Shown here one piece after another: positions 49,276 to 61,044 of a stretch of DNA of 64,000 bases. The notes beneath the pieces are model-generated. The model saw nothing but the letters and a program-made list of their open reading frames with translations. It searched no databases and was not told where the DNA came from. This DNA is from Dichomitus squalens LYAD-421 SS1 (taxonomy: Eukaryota > Basidiomycota > Agaricomycetes > Polyporales > Polyporaceae), in NCBI RefSeq assembly GCF_000275845.1, contig NW_006766885.1:1254604-1318603 (forward strand). The letters run 5' to 3'. Numbering within the stretch: position 1 is the stretch's first letter; every line of letters starts with the position of its first letter. The translations under genes and the position numbers were made by a program.

Positions 49276-49893
49276 GACGCGGGAATGGTACCGATGGATG
49301 CTGGATATGGGAGGATGATGGACGGACAGTTGTCTCAGGCTTGGAACCGACGTCAGTGGGCCAAATTGCCGGAGAATGGACTCGAAGCTACCTGGGGAAT
49401 TTTGTCAGCAGTTGTGTCTTCTTATGTGTTGCTGCAATGATATGCGCTGCGAGCGCGGATCTTCGGTACGCACGATCACTCGAAACGAGAGCAGGATTGA
49501 CAGTTTCTTCTTCTGAAGAGGACAAAAAAGGTGGCGGACTACTTCGTGGAGGCCACGATGCGCCAAATCTGCTTACGCAGGCTGGGGCGTCTCACGGGGT
49601 CGTGTGCACATCTTACCTGAATCGTTCTAATCCGTCGCCTCACCGAAACAACAACGCCGCGGGCTGAGGAAACTTGGACGAACATGGTGAGGTCCCAAGC
49701 AGCAGCACTCACTTGCTTTCCACCCCCATCATATACTCCTTCCGATGGGTTCAGAGGTGGGACCAGGCAAATGGGATTCAATTAGTGAGGAGCAAGGCCC
49801 AGCCCACATAAGTCCGCATTGACCAGAAGAAGCGGGAAGACAGCCTCCGTGATACGCTACAGCAACTCCGGCATAAGCGTGCGGTCCTCATCG
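49276..49893. other. Intergenic region
   Basis: About 620 bp with the HHE promoter and the SDHAF4 3' flank. A plus-strand frame at 49341-49667 has a hydrophobic patch but no family resemblance. Confidence 0.5.
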
Positions 49894-50280
49894 TCAGAAA
49901 TCAGATACTCTGCCCTTGAAGCTCCAGTCCCCCCCGTCCTCCGCCCACCGCCCCACAGGCTCGCGCTTGGGCCCGCCCTGCTCTCCCGTAATCGGGTTCA
50001 TGTCGCCCTCGAACTCCGCCTGGAGCGGCGCGCGTGCGTCCGGATGCAGGGCCATATCCGCCTCCTCCTGCGCGGCGCTGCCCTTCACGGACAGGGGGGC
50101 CTGTGCGGCCCGCACTAGCTCTTCGAACTCCCGCTGCTGCTCTCTGGGCAGGGGCGGGGGGGCCGGTCGGACGAGCGAGCCGCCTGAGGACATTGCCCTG
50201 GCTATGCATGCGTTCCCGACTGCGTGTGCGGTACGAGAGCGGCGGGCACGCAGAGATGATGCGATCGCCGTGCGATACAT
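49894..50280 (-). CDS. SDHAF4: Succinate dehydrogenase assembly factor 4, mitochondrial
   Basis: An intronless frame of 128 residues. SDHAF4 (yeast Sdh8) binds flavinylated SdhA in the mitochondrial matrix and helps it join SdhB during complex II assembly. The diagnostic C-terminus is present: FEGDMNPITGEQGGPKREP, then WAEDGGDWSFKGRVSDF at the very end. The N-terminal 30 residues are rich in Arg, Ala and Ser without acids (MYRTAIASSLRARRSRTAH), a typical mitochondrial presequence. Middle residues are poorly conserved in the family and cannot be checked by eye. Confidence 0.92.
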   Translation of the reverse strand: MYRTAIASSLRARRSRTAHAVGNACIARAMSSGGSLVRPAPPPLPREQQREFEELVRAAQAPLSVKGSAAQEEADMALHPDARAPLQAEFEGDMNPITGEQGGPKREPVGRWAEDGGDWSFKGRVSDF

Positions 50281-53169
50281 GGTAGTGTGGGATGCTCTCT
50301 GAAGGGAGCTGCTGAGAAGCTCCGGTTAGTGCATGCACAGACAACCCGAATGTCGTCGGACACGCACAAGGTGGCTTCTCGCAGATGATGAACTTCTGTT
50401 GTAGCGTCAAGATGTCAAAAGGTACCGCGCCGACAGGAAAATGAGAGCATCAGGACGTACAATGTTCGAGGAGCGAGCTACAGACGGCCCGAATTTGTAC
50501 ACAGTCCAGGTGGCACGCTTCAACTACTCACGCCCGCAAGATGATTGGAATGTGTGTCCTCACCGACGACAGCAGAAAACCGAGTATCCGTGAATAGTTG
50601 ATGAGAAAGCAGACGTCGGTTCCGCCTAGGCGCCAAAATGGACACGTGAATTGCCCGCCAAACGCCGAAATTTAGACTCTGATCTTTTTTGCAAAGCACT
50701 GTACGCCGGAAAGCCGGGTTCCGTTCGGGACCACTATGTTCAGCACAGTTAAGCAGGGCGGATATTGCTGTGGACTTACGCACTTTCGCTTGCTCATGGA
50801 CGCAGAGTGTCCTCGAGAGATGTGATTCGCAACTACGCTTTCGTCGTGTACGCCTACCCTACTAATAGCTTGCACTGCGCGCTAAGCTATATCGGAATTG
50901 TGGGCGCGCGTTTACAGACTGCTAATAATAGAGTTGACGGAAATACCTCTCTGAGGCCACTCCCGTTGCACTATCAGGTAGAGGTGTGCCTCCAGGCCCC
51001 CTGAAAGAACCGTGCAAGCGAGTTACGATGCTGACCCCCAGTGAAAACCCCGTCTATTGCCAACGATTGCTGCCTATTGCCATCTAATGCCGTCTTTTCT
51101 GAGCGATTTGGATGACAGCTCGGCGTCTAAAGCGGCTCGATTCATATATCGATTGGCTCGTTTTATATATACAATGGACCATTTGACGTCGATCGAAAGT
51201 ATCAAACGGGTCTTCGACGTATATACTACTGTTGCATCCATGTCCACTATATATACTGCCTGTGTGCCAACCGACGGTTTTCCGACCATATCCATTCTTA
51301 CGTCGTCTTCGATCTCGTCCCTGGCTCCTTTGTCCATGACGCCATCGGTGTCCGCGACAGTCTTATGAAGGTGGGCGATGGCCGGCCTCCCGTCTCTGCG
51401 CCCTTTCTTCCCTCCTCTCACCATCCCTTCCTGTCCTTGGGTACACTCACTCACAGTGAGGCTAACAGGTAGGGCATCGCTGTCTCAGTCTGTACATGTC
51501 ACACACAGGTGAGTGGGCTAGTCGCTGTCGTACAGCATACAGGTAAGTCGCACACGAGGTTATTGCACAGGGAGCAAAGAGCGCGTGAGGCAATGCAGCA
51601 GTACTTAGTGATAGGTCACTGAATGTCGTCGCACGGGTGCGGGGAGTAGCGTACTAGTATGTAATCCGACCAATGTACCGTAGAGTAGCCACCTATAAAT
51701 ATCCTCGTCCATGCGCGATCTAGAACCGGATAAAGCATACGAATTTTTCAGTACTGTCGTAATCTGTCCCAATCTGTTTGTCAGACGTTGAATAGAGTGA
51801 AACATACCAATATCGGGGGGAAAAGATACAAATAGACGTGAAAAGTTGATCGGCGGCAAATAGCTTTTTGTGCCTTTTGTCACCGTTTTCCATCGAATGA
51901 TACCGATTTCTATCGATTTCTAGGTATTACTGTCTTTTCGCCAGACAGAAATCGGCTGAAAAAGACCAGAATAGTGGGAAACAGACGGGGTTCTCACTGG
52001 GGCTGACCTTAGGGTGAGCGCGTATATCGTATCTGTTATAAGATCTACATTGGGAGCGCTGACAAATGTCATTGCTCCACCAATAACTGTTGGTTTCAGA
52101 ACGCTGGGAGGCGCGAGCGCCTGGACAGGGTAAGTGTGGAGCGCTCCACGCAATGCTGAGATAGACCAGATCCAATAAGTACCGTGAAATATTGCGTTCA
52201 GAACAACTCTAATGCGCGGGGGACTCGGGTGCAATCTGCGATAGCGTATAGCGGCAATCACAGCTGGCCGCAAATAGAGTCCTTTCGCAACCGATATAAA
52301 ACTGGAAATGGGCCAGCGACTTTCGGCCACAGTGCGGCGGACGAGAGCGCGTTACGTCCGGGCCTGCAGTCCGGGTTGCTCCCGTCTCAGAGCGCCTCAG
52401 GCGCACGATTGGTTTAGCCTATACGCGCACCACCTCCTGGCGGAAGGGACGCTTCTGAGCTAACGTCAGGTTGGCAGTGGGAAAGCGAGACCAAAGCGAA
52501 ACCGAACATTTCCGCATCGAGCGTCGAGACGAGGACACGAGGCCAGACAATACAGTTGGTGGCTCTGACAGTGATGAGAGGTGCCCAACTGTGTCGGATT
52601 GGGACGGACGCAACGTGGGAAAAGCATCCTGGATCCAGGAGGAAGTCGACGAGGCATCTATCGCCCAGCGGTCAGGCGGTCGTCGACTATCGATGGGCTT
52701 CCGAGGCAAGAGACATGAGCTGCTGCAGCAGTACAGTGATGCAACCGGCCTGAAACCACCGATTGTCGAGACTCACGCAGATGTCGTCGAGTAGGCAACG
52801 AGCGCGAAGCAAGGGAAGGCTATTATCGCAGGTATCGCGATCGAGAGAGGATGCCGGCGGATGCGCACAACGTGGGCGAGAAAGTGGAAATGTCGGGAAT
52901 TCCGCCTGGAATACCGACTGCGAGGTGTTCTTCCGAGGTGGTGCCAGGTGAGAAAGTGGCTACATAGGAGGGCGGTGTATTATGCCCTTTATTACGAGAA
53001 AGTCACAGGCGGGGAATGGCAGAGTGATTGCGCCTCCTGCCCAGTCAGCGCTCTCGAAGATCGCCTGCGACGGCGTGAATAAGAACACCAATGGCTCGTC
53101 CCAGCCCGCCGTCCGGCCCCCGCCTCCTGCCTCCCCGCCTCCGCCTCTGACCCCTCGCGCCCCGCTCGC
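50281..53169. other. Intergenic region with a transposon-like element
   Basis: About 2.9 kb. It holds the TIR element at 51036-52002, and an orphan frame at 52471-52794 whose acidic sequence (DSDERCPTVSDWDGRN) looks mildly protein-like but has no ATG at its start and no known relatives. The last 200 bp are the pyrimidine-rich leader of the transcription-factor gene. Confidence 0.5.
51036..52002. mobile_element. Non-autonomous terminal-inverted-repeat element, 967 bp
   Basis: Both ends read CCCCAGTGARAACCCCGTC when one is reverse-complemented; 28 of the first 33 bases match. A direct 5-bp repeat CTGAC borders the element (51031-51035 and 52003-52007), as expected for a target-site duplication. 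The interior is A+T-richer than its surroundings, contains no transposase-like frame and no gene. The superfamily is not clear: the CAGTG core recalls hAT ends, but a 5-bp duplication does not fit hAT. Confidence 0.7.
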
Positions 53170-56100
53170 ATGCAGCCACCCGGCTTCTCCGGCTGGACGC
53201 CCGGACAGCCTACTGCGGTGATCGACCTCGGCGAAGAGTTTGCCCCTGATCCGCAAAATGCTTCCACGGCCGCCTTGCAGTTCTCGGCGGCCTACTATGC
53301 CATCGACGCCTCTGCGGACGGAAATGGCTCCAAGAAGCGAAAAGTAGAACGTGCTTGTGACTTTTGTCGGAAGAGAAAGGCCAGATGCGACGGCCCTAAG
53401 ATGCCGGACAACGTCTGCAGCAACTGCATCGCTAACTCCAGGACATGTACCTACCTGTACGCATCTCCTGTCCATGTCTTGACCTCAGCCCGCCCTCATG
53501 CATTGCGTTCACTTTTCGCAGCGAAGGATCCAAGCCTCGCGGTCCACCCAAGGCGTGAGTGTTGCGTCTTCTCCTCTGAGCTGTGCTCTTGCGCTCATTG
53601 CCCCCCAGTTACATCGTAGGCCTCGAGGATCGCGTGGAGAAGATGGAGGCTCTCCTCAAGCGTGTTAGTGTCCTCTTAGCCGTCTGGTCGTGCCTCTCCC
53701 CTCCGTAGTGTGTCGCGCATAGCTCACGTCCATTTGCAGCTCCGTCCCGAGCTTGACTTCTCAACAGAGCTCGGCCCTCCTGTCGTACGAGACTCGTGGA
53801 AGAACAGCCCGCCCGCGCCGTCCTCAGATAATGCGCGTTCAGCCTCGCCCAAGGCCATGGACCGCTCGCCGTCGGTCAGCAGGAAACAGTCTTTTGCGTC
53901 GCTCGCGGCGCCTCCGCCCAACCGCCCGTGTCCCGTCCCATCTGGAGCAAAGGACGGTGGTCAGACAAAGTCGCGCACCGCGTCCGGCAAGCAAGCCTCT
54001 AGAGGCGGCCAGCGTCGCCAGCCAAGTGGACACGAGTCCCGTTCGGATTCAGATGCGGACGCATCGGGCTCCTCCTTGTCGGACTCGTCCGAGACCGACG
54101 ACCTTGGGGAGCTGAGCGTCGCGCGGGGCATGAAGCGGCTGACGCTGCGCGGGCTGGAGCCGGCCGAGGGCTCGCCCGAGCGGTATCTGCACGACAACCA
54201 GCTGCGCTTCCACGGGAAGAGCAGCTCCTTCAAGCTCATCTCGGCCACGAGGGAGTTCAAGCAGCGCCACATGGTCGAGACCTCGAGCGACGACCGTCAG
54301 TCCAATTCGCCCGCCGACGTGCAGATGGCGGCCGAAGCGGGCTGCAAACGCCCCACGTTCTGGACGCTACCGCCGGTGCGTGCTTTCGCGTGGATGCGTA
54401 CGCGAGGAGAGCTGGCGTGACCGAGTGCGATCGCAGTGGGAGAAGACGTTCGAACACGCGGACGACCCGAAGCGGCTGCCTGATTGGCTCCTGCCCGCCT
54501 TCCCTGCCCCAGACCTCGCGGAGCAGCTCATCAGCGATTATTTCAACTACAACAACAACACGTTCCCCGTAAGTTCCATCACAGGCTTGTGCTTCTCCTA
54601 TTCACTTCATGTCATTTCGTCGCGCGCTCATCGTCTTCCTGCGTCTCCGAACGTAAGCTTCTGCATCGGCCCACGTTTGAGCGGCAGTGGCGGGAGAAGC
54701 TATACACAGAAAATGCGTGGTTTGCGTGCGTCTGCCTGGCGATATTTGGTGTCGCAAGCCGGTGGAGCTCGGATCCACGTGTGCTCCCCGACGAGATCGC
54801 AGACAAAGCTTCTGAGGGCGGTGACGAAGACATTTGGGTCCTCGCCGGGTGGAGGTATATCGCGACCGGCATGAGTGAGTCCTGCGCTCGCTCTGTTTTG
54901 GTCTGACGCCATTCTGACCGCTGCGTCGCGCGCACGCCCATCCGATACAGAAATACACGAAACACGGCGGAGCATACTGCTCCCCCCCGAGCTGTTCGAG
55001 GTCCAGAGTTTCTCTGTAAGTCGCGCGGGCCCCGTTTCTGTGTACGTCATCTTTCAAATTCTGACAATTCTGACGCGCCCCGCACCGTCTTTCTCCGTTA
55101 TTCCGCATCGTCCTCCCTCACTTCCGCGCTCATTTTGGCCGATGAATGCACGACCTGGCCGCACGGCGCCCATGCAGCTCATAGGCCTGTATTGGCGCGG
55201 CACGGTCGCCCAGCACGGCTCGTGGTTCTACCTTAGCGTGGGCGTCCTCAAGGCGCAGGACGTCGGCGCGCACCGGCGCAAGATCTACGGCAGGCGGCCG
55301 ACCGTCGAGGAGGAGCTCTGGAAGCGAGCGTACTGGCACCTCGTCGCGTTCGACCGCATCGGCAGCATGTTGATCGGCAGACCGTGCTGTTCGCGCGAGG
55401 AAGAGTGAGTGTCCCGTAATTTGTGTTCGATCGGGCGGCTGGTGTGGGTGTATGCGCGGTCATCTGACGTTTCCCGCTTCCCTCGCGTCTGTCATCCTTT
55501 GTGCGCTCTGCGTAGCCTCGACCTCGACCTGCCCTTGGAGGTCGACGACGAGTACTGGGAGAACGAAGATCCGGAGCTCGCGTTTCGGCAGCCCGAGGGA
55601 AAGCCTTCGCTCGTGTCCGGGTTTGTCCAGTGGATCAAGCTCAGTCATGTCGTTGCATACGCGCTCAAGACACTGGTATGTGCTAATATCGGAAGTCATC
55701 CGACGTTTCTCCGGATAGCGTACTCATTACACCGCTAGTACACCCCAGGCAAGGCTAAAGCGGCATTAGGTTTGACCGGAACAGACTGGAAAGAACAAAG
55801 TGTCCAGAAGCTCAACGACGCCTTATTGAAATGGCTGGAAGAGCTCCCACCGCACCGTAAGCGGCACGCTGTCCTCGTAAGCTCAATCCAACCGTTGCTG
55901 ATTGCTGATTGCTGCTGTCTATCTATCAGTGAAATGGAGACCTGACATGGAAGACCGCGCTTTTGCGAGCCAGGCTGCGACGCTATACACGACCTATCAT
56001 CTCGTCCAGATTCTCATCTACCGGCCCTTCATCCGCATTCCGCGTGGACGCTCCTTGAGTCGTCTGTACTCGGCCGAGCGTTCGACGTTCTCTCACAAGG

Positions 56101-57414
56101 CACTGTCAATTTGTTTGAATGCTGCAAGAGCGGGCGCATATATATTGGACGTGCAGACTCGTCGAGGCATGCTGAACATCACGAATGTGATCCATGTCTC
56201 ATTCGTCTGTGCGGGCGTCCTACTCGTCCATCTCTGGGACCTTATCAGGCAGTACGGCATGTCGCGGGGAGCCGTATCGCCCGAGGGACGCGCCCAGATG
56301 TCGCAGGGCATTTCATCTGTCATGGGCGAGATTGGGGACTTGATGGCAAAATTGGAGGAGGTCAGTGCCAAGTGGGAGCTTGCGCGCGAGATGCTGTGAG
56401 TGGTTATTTGAAGAACGCGATGGGCTCTAATCATGAGGACTTGCATGCTGAACGCGCTTCTACGCTTTCACATAGCGATGAGATCAAGGATGCTCTACCG
56501 GCAAGTCCTACGGAAGAGACGTCCCATAGCTCTTACTTTCCTGATGGACATGTTGCCGCTCCACCATCCTATGAGTCAGCCTCACGTCCGGCCCCGGGCT
56601 CTTCTGTCGTCTCATCTCAGCGCTATGGACACTCACAAGTATCTCCGCTCACCCCGCCTGATCAGTATGACTCGCAAGGATATCTGCGGAACTATATTCC
56701 TGCACCACGACCTAGCCTGGCTCGCCCACCCATGGCAGAGTTTGCCTCATCGCAAGGACCAACGTCATTCCATTTCGGGGGCAGCGTTCACCAGCTTTGG
56801 AACATGGATGGAGCGCCTGCTTCTCCGCCGCCTCTCCCTAATTTTGATTTCTTCTCATCGCACCCTGCACCCCAGCATTATGGTCCTCCGCCTCCAGCTC
56901 CCCTGTCGCACAAGCCATCGCGTCCGACGTCCATCTACATACCTCCTCGACCTAGCCAACCCACCACCTCTCACCGCCACTCCTTGCCATCCATAGTAAC
57001 TTCCGGTCATCAGAATGCAGCCTACCATCCGCTCCGGACCGCGCCTCCCCAGCCGCATCCCATCCGGACAACCTTTCCTCGTGGCTATCACGAAGGATCT
57101 CTACAGCGTCCCCCACAGACATATGCCCCTGGCTCGAGTCCAACGCGCCCTCCGCCCGCTGAGCTTTTTGGGTCCTATTGTGACGGCGAAGGGGAGACCC
57201 TCAGCGATCACGAGCGCCTTCGTCTGCGGCTCCTAGAGGAGGCGTACCGTAACAGGCCTCCGCCGACTTCAGGTGGCAGTGCGGAAGGGCGATATGGATC
57301 GACACATCACTCGCCGGACGAATGGGCAAATGGAGGGCAGAGGTACGTGTTTCTTTACGTTACGCCCGAGTTGGATCTGAGCGATCTATCATTCGTGTAC
57401 GCAGGTGGTCGTGA
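53170..57414 (+). CDS. Zn2Cys6 transcription factor with fungal-specific middle-homology domain
   Basis: Thirteen exons: 53170-53456, 53522-53554, 53609-53663, 53740-54375, 54437-54568, 54658-54874, 54951-55015, 55178-55404, 55516-55675, 55739-55856, 55930-56395, 56476-57342, 57405-57414; 1,090 residues. The zinc cluster is Cys63, 66, 73, 83, 86, 93 (C-x2-C-x6-C-x9-C-x2-C-x6-C) with RKRKAR between, followed by a short linker and coiled dimerisation helix (GLEDRVEKMEALLKR). The middle-homology domain runs from about 400 to 750 (LLHRPTFERQW; KRAYWHLVAFDRIGSMLIGRP). The last 300 residues are Pro/Ser-rich, probably an activation region. It resembles PriB-type regulators of mushrooms. Target genes are unknown; no pathway cluster is adjacent. 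The final exon is only 10 nt. Confidence 0.87.
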
Positions 57415-59254
57415 TGCCAGGTGGCAACGTAAGCTGTTATCCGTGTGCACGCACGATTGTCGGACAAGTCGACTGGTTGTCTTATGCCCAGTTGGATGTG
57501 TGACGTCCATCGTTCAGACAAGCACTGCTAGGACTTCTGATCAGGGCATGGACTTGCTTGATGCTTACCGCATATTTGATTGTCAATCGCTGCTCGCTTG
57601 CTCTTGCTGTCATTGAACTTCTTCTATGTCTGCTTTATATTCTTGTCGCACTGTTTTTATCGATCAAGCACTAATGGCCGCGTCGTTCCCTGTATGTGTA
57701 CCCTCCCCACTCTGTGCGGCTGAACCTGGTGGATATCTGTTGTATTGTAACTTGACTAATGATCGACTCGTGCCGCTGTATAATGTCTTAGTAAGACCTG
57801 CCGTGTGGCTATGTCATGACGCATGTATTTCGTAGGATTCTGACTGGTGTCAACAACATAGACTTCTGCTTACACCTGATTCATTTGGTGCTCATCGGTC
57901 ACAACAAAGCACGCCCTATGGTCGATTCGTGGGATCTCGTGCCAAGCTATCACTGAAGACAGTAGTCGCTTGGAAAGACGGTAGAACTGACACAAGGCTG
58001 TCGACGCACATACAGGTTAATATTACCACGCCAACTGCGTCGGGAGGCCCCATCCGATCGGCTTGGGGGATGCATGCCACCAGTCGTTCCTGAAGGCCTG
58101 ACGGTCGACCTCCACGATAGGCCACAACTCGCCGTAGGAGGCCGTGATCTCCGGGATGTGATCGGGGAACATGCGAGCGGAAGTAGCAGTGGATCCAGGG
58201 GTAGCAGTGGATCTTGGAAGGCTGCACTCTCGGGATGTCTGATGGAGGTTGCCTGGACAAATAGGGACATCATGTTTGGGACGAGGACTTCGGCTCCTGT
58301 ATCACACCTCAGGGAGCCGGCGATGGTCACCGGAGATTCCGCGTCGTCTTCAAGGTCTCCTACCCTGACGCATCCCATGAACAAAGTCTTCAGTCCAAAA
58401 AAAAAGCGGGAGCAAGGTGCGAAGGAGCCCAGAATGCCATGGCGGAGACGAAGCACGCGACGTCTCTATCGTCGGAAGGGCATGGGGGGAAATGAGCTGG
58501 AACAGCAGTCGTCATCGACCTCATCCCATACGCATGTATCGAGGTGGATCCAGATTCCTGACCGCTGGTCTTGCGCAATCACGTAAAGGCTGACGTTTCG
58601 GGTGTCACTGTATATACGGATATGTCTGACCGCTGTGATTTGTCGCTGAGGTCCAGCGGTGTGTAGTCTTGGTGAGTTCTCAATCTCTTCGAACCGCCTG
58701 AAAAGCGTCGGCAGAAGAGGAGGCGCACTAGATCCACTGTACCAGGAATATCGAGACTAACTTGAATGCATCATGAATCGTAGTCTACTATTAGATCGAT
58801 GGTATGCTAAGGCAAAGGAGAATATACACACTTCATAGAGAGTGATTCTTGCAATCAAGTGGACGAGGCTTCACCGAGCACCCGCAAAGGCTTTCTGAGC
58901 GTGGAGCTTTCAGAACAAAATCACAGTCCTCGCCGGCCTGACCGTGACTTGGACTGGACTCCTACGCGGGGCGCTACTACTGCCCTTTTTGGCCATGTTG
59001 AGCAACCTCGCAGGCCATCAAAAAATTGATATTCCGCCGCTCTGATTGACTGCGGAGCACCTCCCCGTCGTCAGATTCCTCACACCCAGTAGCACAGACG
59101 AGGGGCGCGATATGTGATCACTGCTTCCACAAATGATATACGTTTGCTATCGGGAACAAGCATTACATTGTTCACAAAGGAGTAAGTACATGATACCACT
59201 AGTGCCATGGAGGACCGCGCGAGCGTAATAACATGTACCACAGTAGGTACACTG
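57415..59254. other. Intergenic region
   Basis: About 1.8 kb between the regulator and the F-box gene. It contains a possible coding remnant at 58023-58300 (listed separately); otherwise nothing I can support. Confidence 0.5.
58023..58300 (-). pseudogene. Possible C-terminal coding exon or gene remnant, unidentified
   Basis: A minus-strand frame ends FPDHIPEITASYGELWP, then VDRQAFRNDWWHASPKP, then LPTQLAW and a stop at 58023. The Trp-rich, protein-like stretch is unlikely to be noise, but no start, splice partner or family could be assigned. Upstream, near 58395-58405, a T9 run breaks the frame. A 17-18 bp tandem duplication (GTAGCAGTGGATC, about 58183-58214) lies inside it. It could be a decayed gene or the last exon of an unread one. 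Confidence 0.3.
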
Positions 59255-60199
59255 TCACTTGCCTTGGCTGGCATTGGCAAGACGAGATCGCACAACAGCT
59301 TCCGCGCTCTCCCACATACTCTGCCCGCCCTTCACCGCATCCTCCCACTGGCGGACAACAGACAGCGGCGCGTGCTCAGCGACGATGCGCAGCGCGCGCC
59401 CCGACGCGGACACCGCGGCAGCGTTCAGCGCCGCGACGGCTTCCGCCGCGAAAGACGCGTCCTTCCGCGCGCCGACGACCTGGACCAGGATAAGCTGCAG
59501 CGCGGGCAGTCCGCCCTCGCCCTTCGGAGAAAGAGAAGAAGGCAGCAAGCCCGCGAGATGCGGTACGATGGCGGCGGGAGGGACGGCACCGGTCGGTCGA
59601 TACACGACGGCCAGGTGCGTAAGCGCGGGGAGCGCCTCGAGCCGGTCCCAGCCCGAATCTGGTCCGTCACCGTCGGAGAACGCGAAGGGGCGGTCGGGAC
59701 GGCTGCTGTCGAAGGAGGGGAGCTGTATGCGCAGGTGCGTCACTGTTCGGTTGACGAGGGACGCGTCCCATCCGTCGCGACAGGCCACTCCTAGGAGGTG
59801 TTGCTCGCGCGGGTGGGTCAGCCCCTGCAGCGCGGAGTCCCCCTGCGACACCTTGTATGCTGGAAGCGGGAAGCCGCAGGCTACGTTCTGCGCACCGGCA
59901 CACGCAGATAGTATTCGGTGAATACTTGGTATGGGTCCGAGCGTGAATATGCCGAGGTTGCGAACGCGGGTACGGACAAAGTCAGAGGGCCTGCTGGAGA
60001 TTGCGTCCACGAAAGCACGGAGAGAGCGTGTGGACGACAGGACGACGGTGTGGTAGAGTATGGGGTCTGTCCAATGCCGGACGGCGGAGGATACTAGTGC
60101 GAGGCTCCGCGCGGTGGCGCGGTCGGAGTGGGCGGCGTGCTCGAATATGTCCCGGATGAGCTCGACTGGTAGATTGGAGAAGATGGATGGGGTACTCAT
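59255..60199 (-). CDS. F-box protein, single exon
   Basis: An intronless gene of 314 residues starting at ATG 60199. The N-terminus FSNLPVELIRDIFEHAA is a clear F-box, followed by RSLALVSSAVRHWTDPILYHTVVL, the usual continuation in Agaricomycete F-box proteins. The remaining sequence has weak leucine repeats (ALTHLAVVYRPTG, ALQLILVQVVGARKD) and ends LANASQGK. It would recruit an unknown substrate to an SCF ubiquitin ligase. The lack of introns, in a window where most genes have several, may mean retroposition or a recent expansion of this class. Confidence 0.85.
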   Translation of the reverse strand: MSTPSIFSNLPVELIRDIFEHAAHSDRATARSLALVSSAVRHWTDPILYHTVVLSSTRSLRAFVDAISSRPSDFVRTRVRNLGIFTLGPIPSIHRILSACAGAQNVACGFPLPAYKVSQGDSALQGLTHPREQHLLGVACRDGWDASLVNRTVTHLRIQLPSFDSSRPDRPFAFSDGDGPDSGWDRLEALPALTHLAVVYRPTGAVPPAAIVPHLAGLLPSSLSPKGEGGLPALQLILVQVVGARKDASFAAEAVAALNAAAVSASGRALRIVAEHAPLSVVRQWEDAVKGGQSMWESAEAVVRSRLANASQGK

Positions 60200-61044
60200 G
60201 ACGTTGATGCCGCGGGTTCGTCTGCGAGTAATATGTAGGTGCGCAGACGTTGGCTGGTAGGCCTCGTATAAAGGTATAAAGCGCCGCAGATGTTGAGGGT
60301 ATCGTATAAGCGATGACGAACGTGCCTAGAGGCGATCAGCGCGACGAGGAAAGTGGGAGACACGCACCAGAGTGCGAACCGCGTATATATACGGGGTGTC
60401 CTATCGGCATGAGTTCAGCAGCTTCTGCGTCGTGTGGCAGGCAGTGGAGTTAGCCGCACAGTTTTAGGGTGCTCGGCAAGACAAAGGAAGCGTCGTCATA
60501 TTCGCCACGATGAACTGCATCTGAGGGCGCTCCATAGAACGCACGGAGGTCCGCGAAATAGACTCTCAAGGATGGATGGGAGGGACCTTCGGGGGCGGTA
60601 GACGATGGAGAGGCAAGCCAGAGCGACGTCGAGCAACAAAAGCCCGAGGCCAAGGTGGGCGGAGGCGGTCGAGAGCAGCGACGAGCTCGCCACCAGCGAT
60701 GACGTCATACGCTGCTGACTAAGCCGACCAGCTGTGTTTTTCGACACCTCTCTCCCGAATAGGAAGGCGACCACGAAGAGATCTGTGGCCAAATCACTCC
60801 CCCCGTTCCCGCCGTCAGAGAGAAGCATGGCACACGTAACAAAGCGCTCTTCTCACAGCAAACCTTGGTTACAGGACGCCGTCCACAGCGACGGCAATCC
60901 CTGCTTATTGATACATCAATAACAATACGGAGGCTCTCGTCCGACGCTACGGTAGCAGCGCGAATCGGCCGTGTCCTTGTCCCTGATCACCTCTGTCCAA
61001 ACACCGCCCTTCGTTATCATCCGTCTTCTCTGTCGCATGCGCTG
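60200..61044. other. Intergenic region
   Basis: About 850 bp. A hydrophobic minus-strand frame (60496-60828) has no splice or family support, and I do not call it a gene. A TATATATACGGGG stretch near 60390 may belong to the promoter of the F-box gene. Confidence 0.45.

Noticed and set aside
52471..52794. 107-codon frame before the Zn2Cys6 gene
   Set aside because: It begins at TTG, the opposite strand is equally open, and no exons connect to it. Mentioned only as an orphan frame.
60496..60828. Hydrophobic 110-codon minus-strand frame
   Set aside because: Leu/Ser-rich and membrane-like, but with no conserved features, and it lies between a promoter and a 3' flank.
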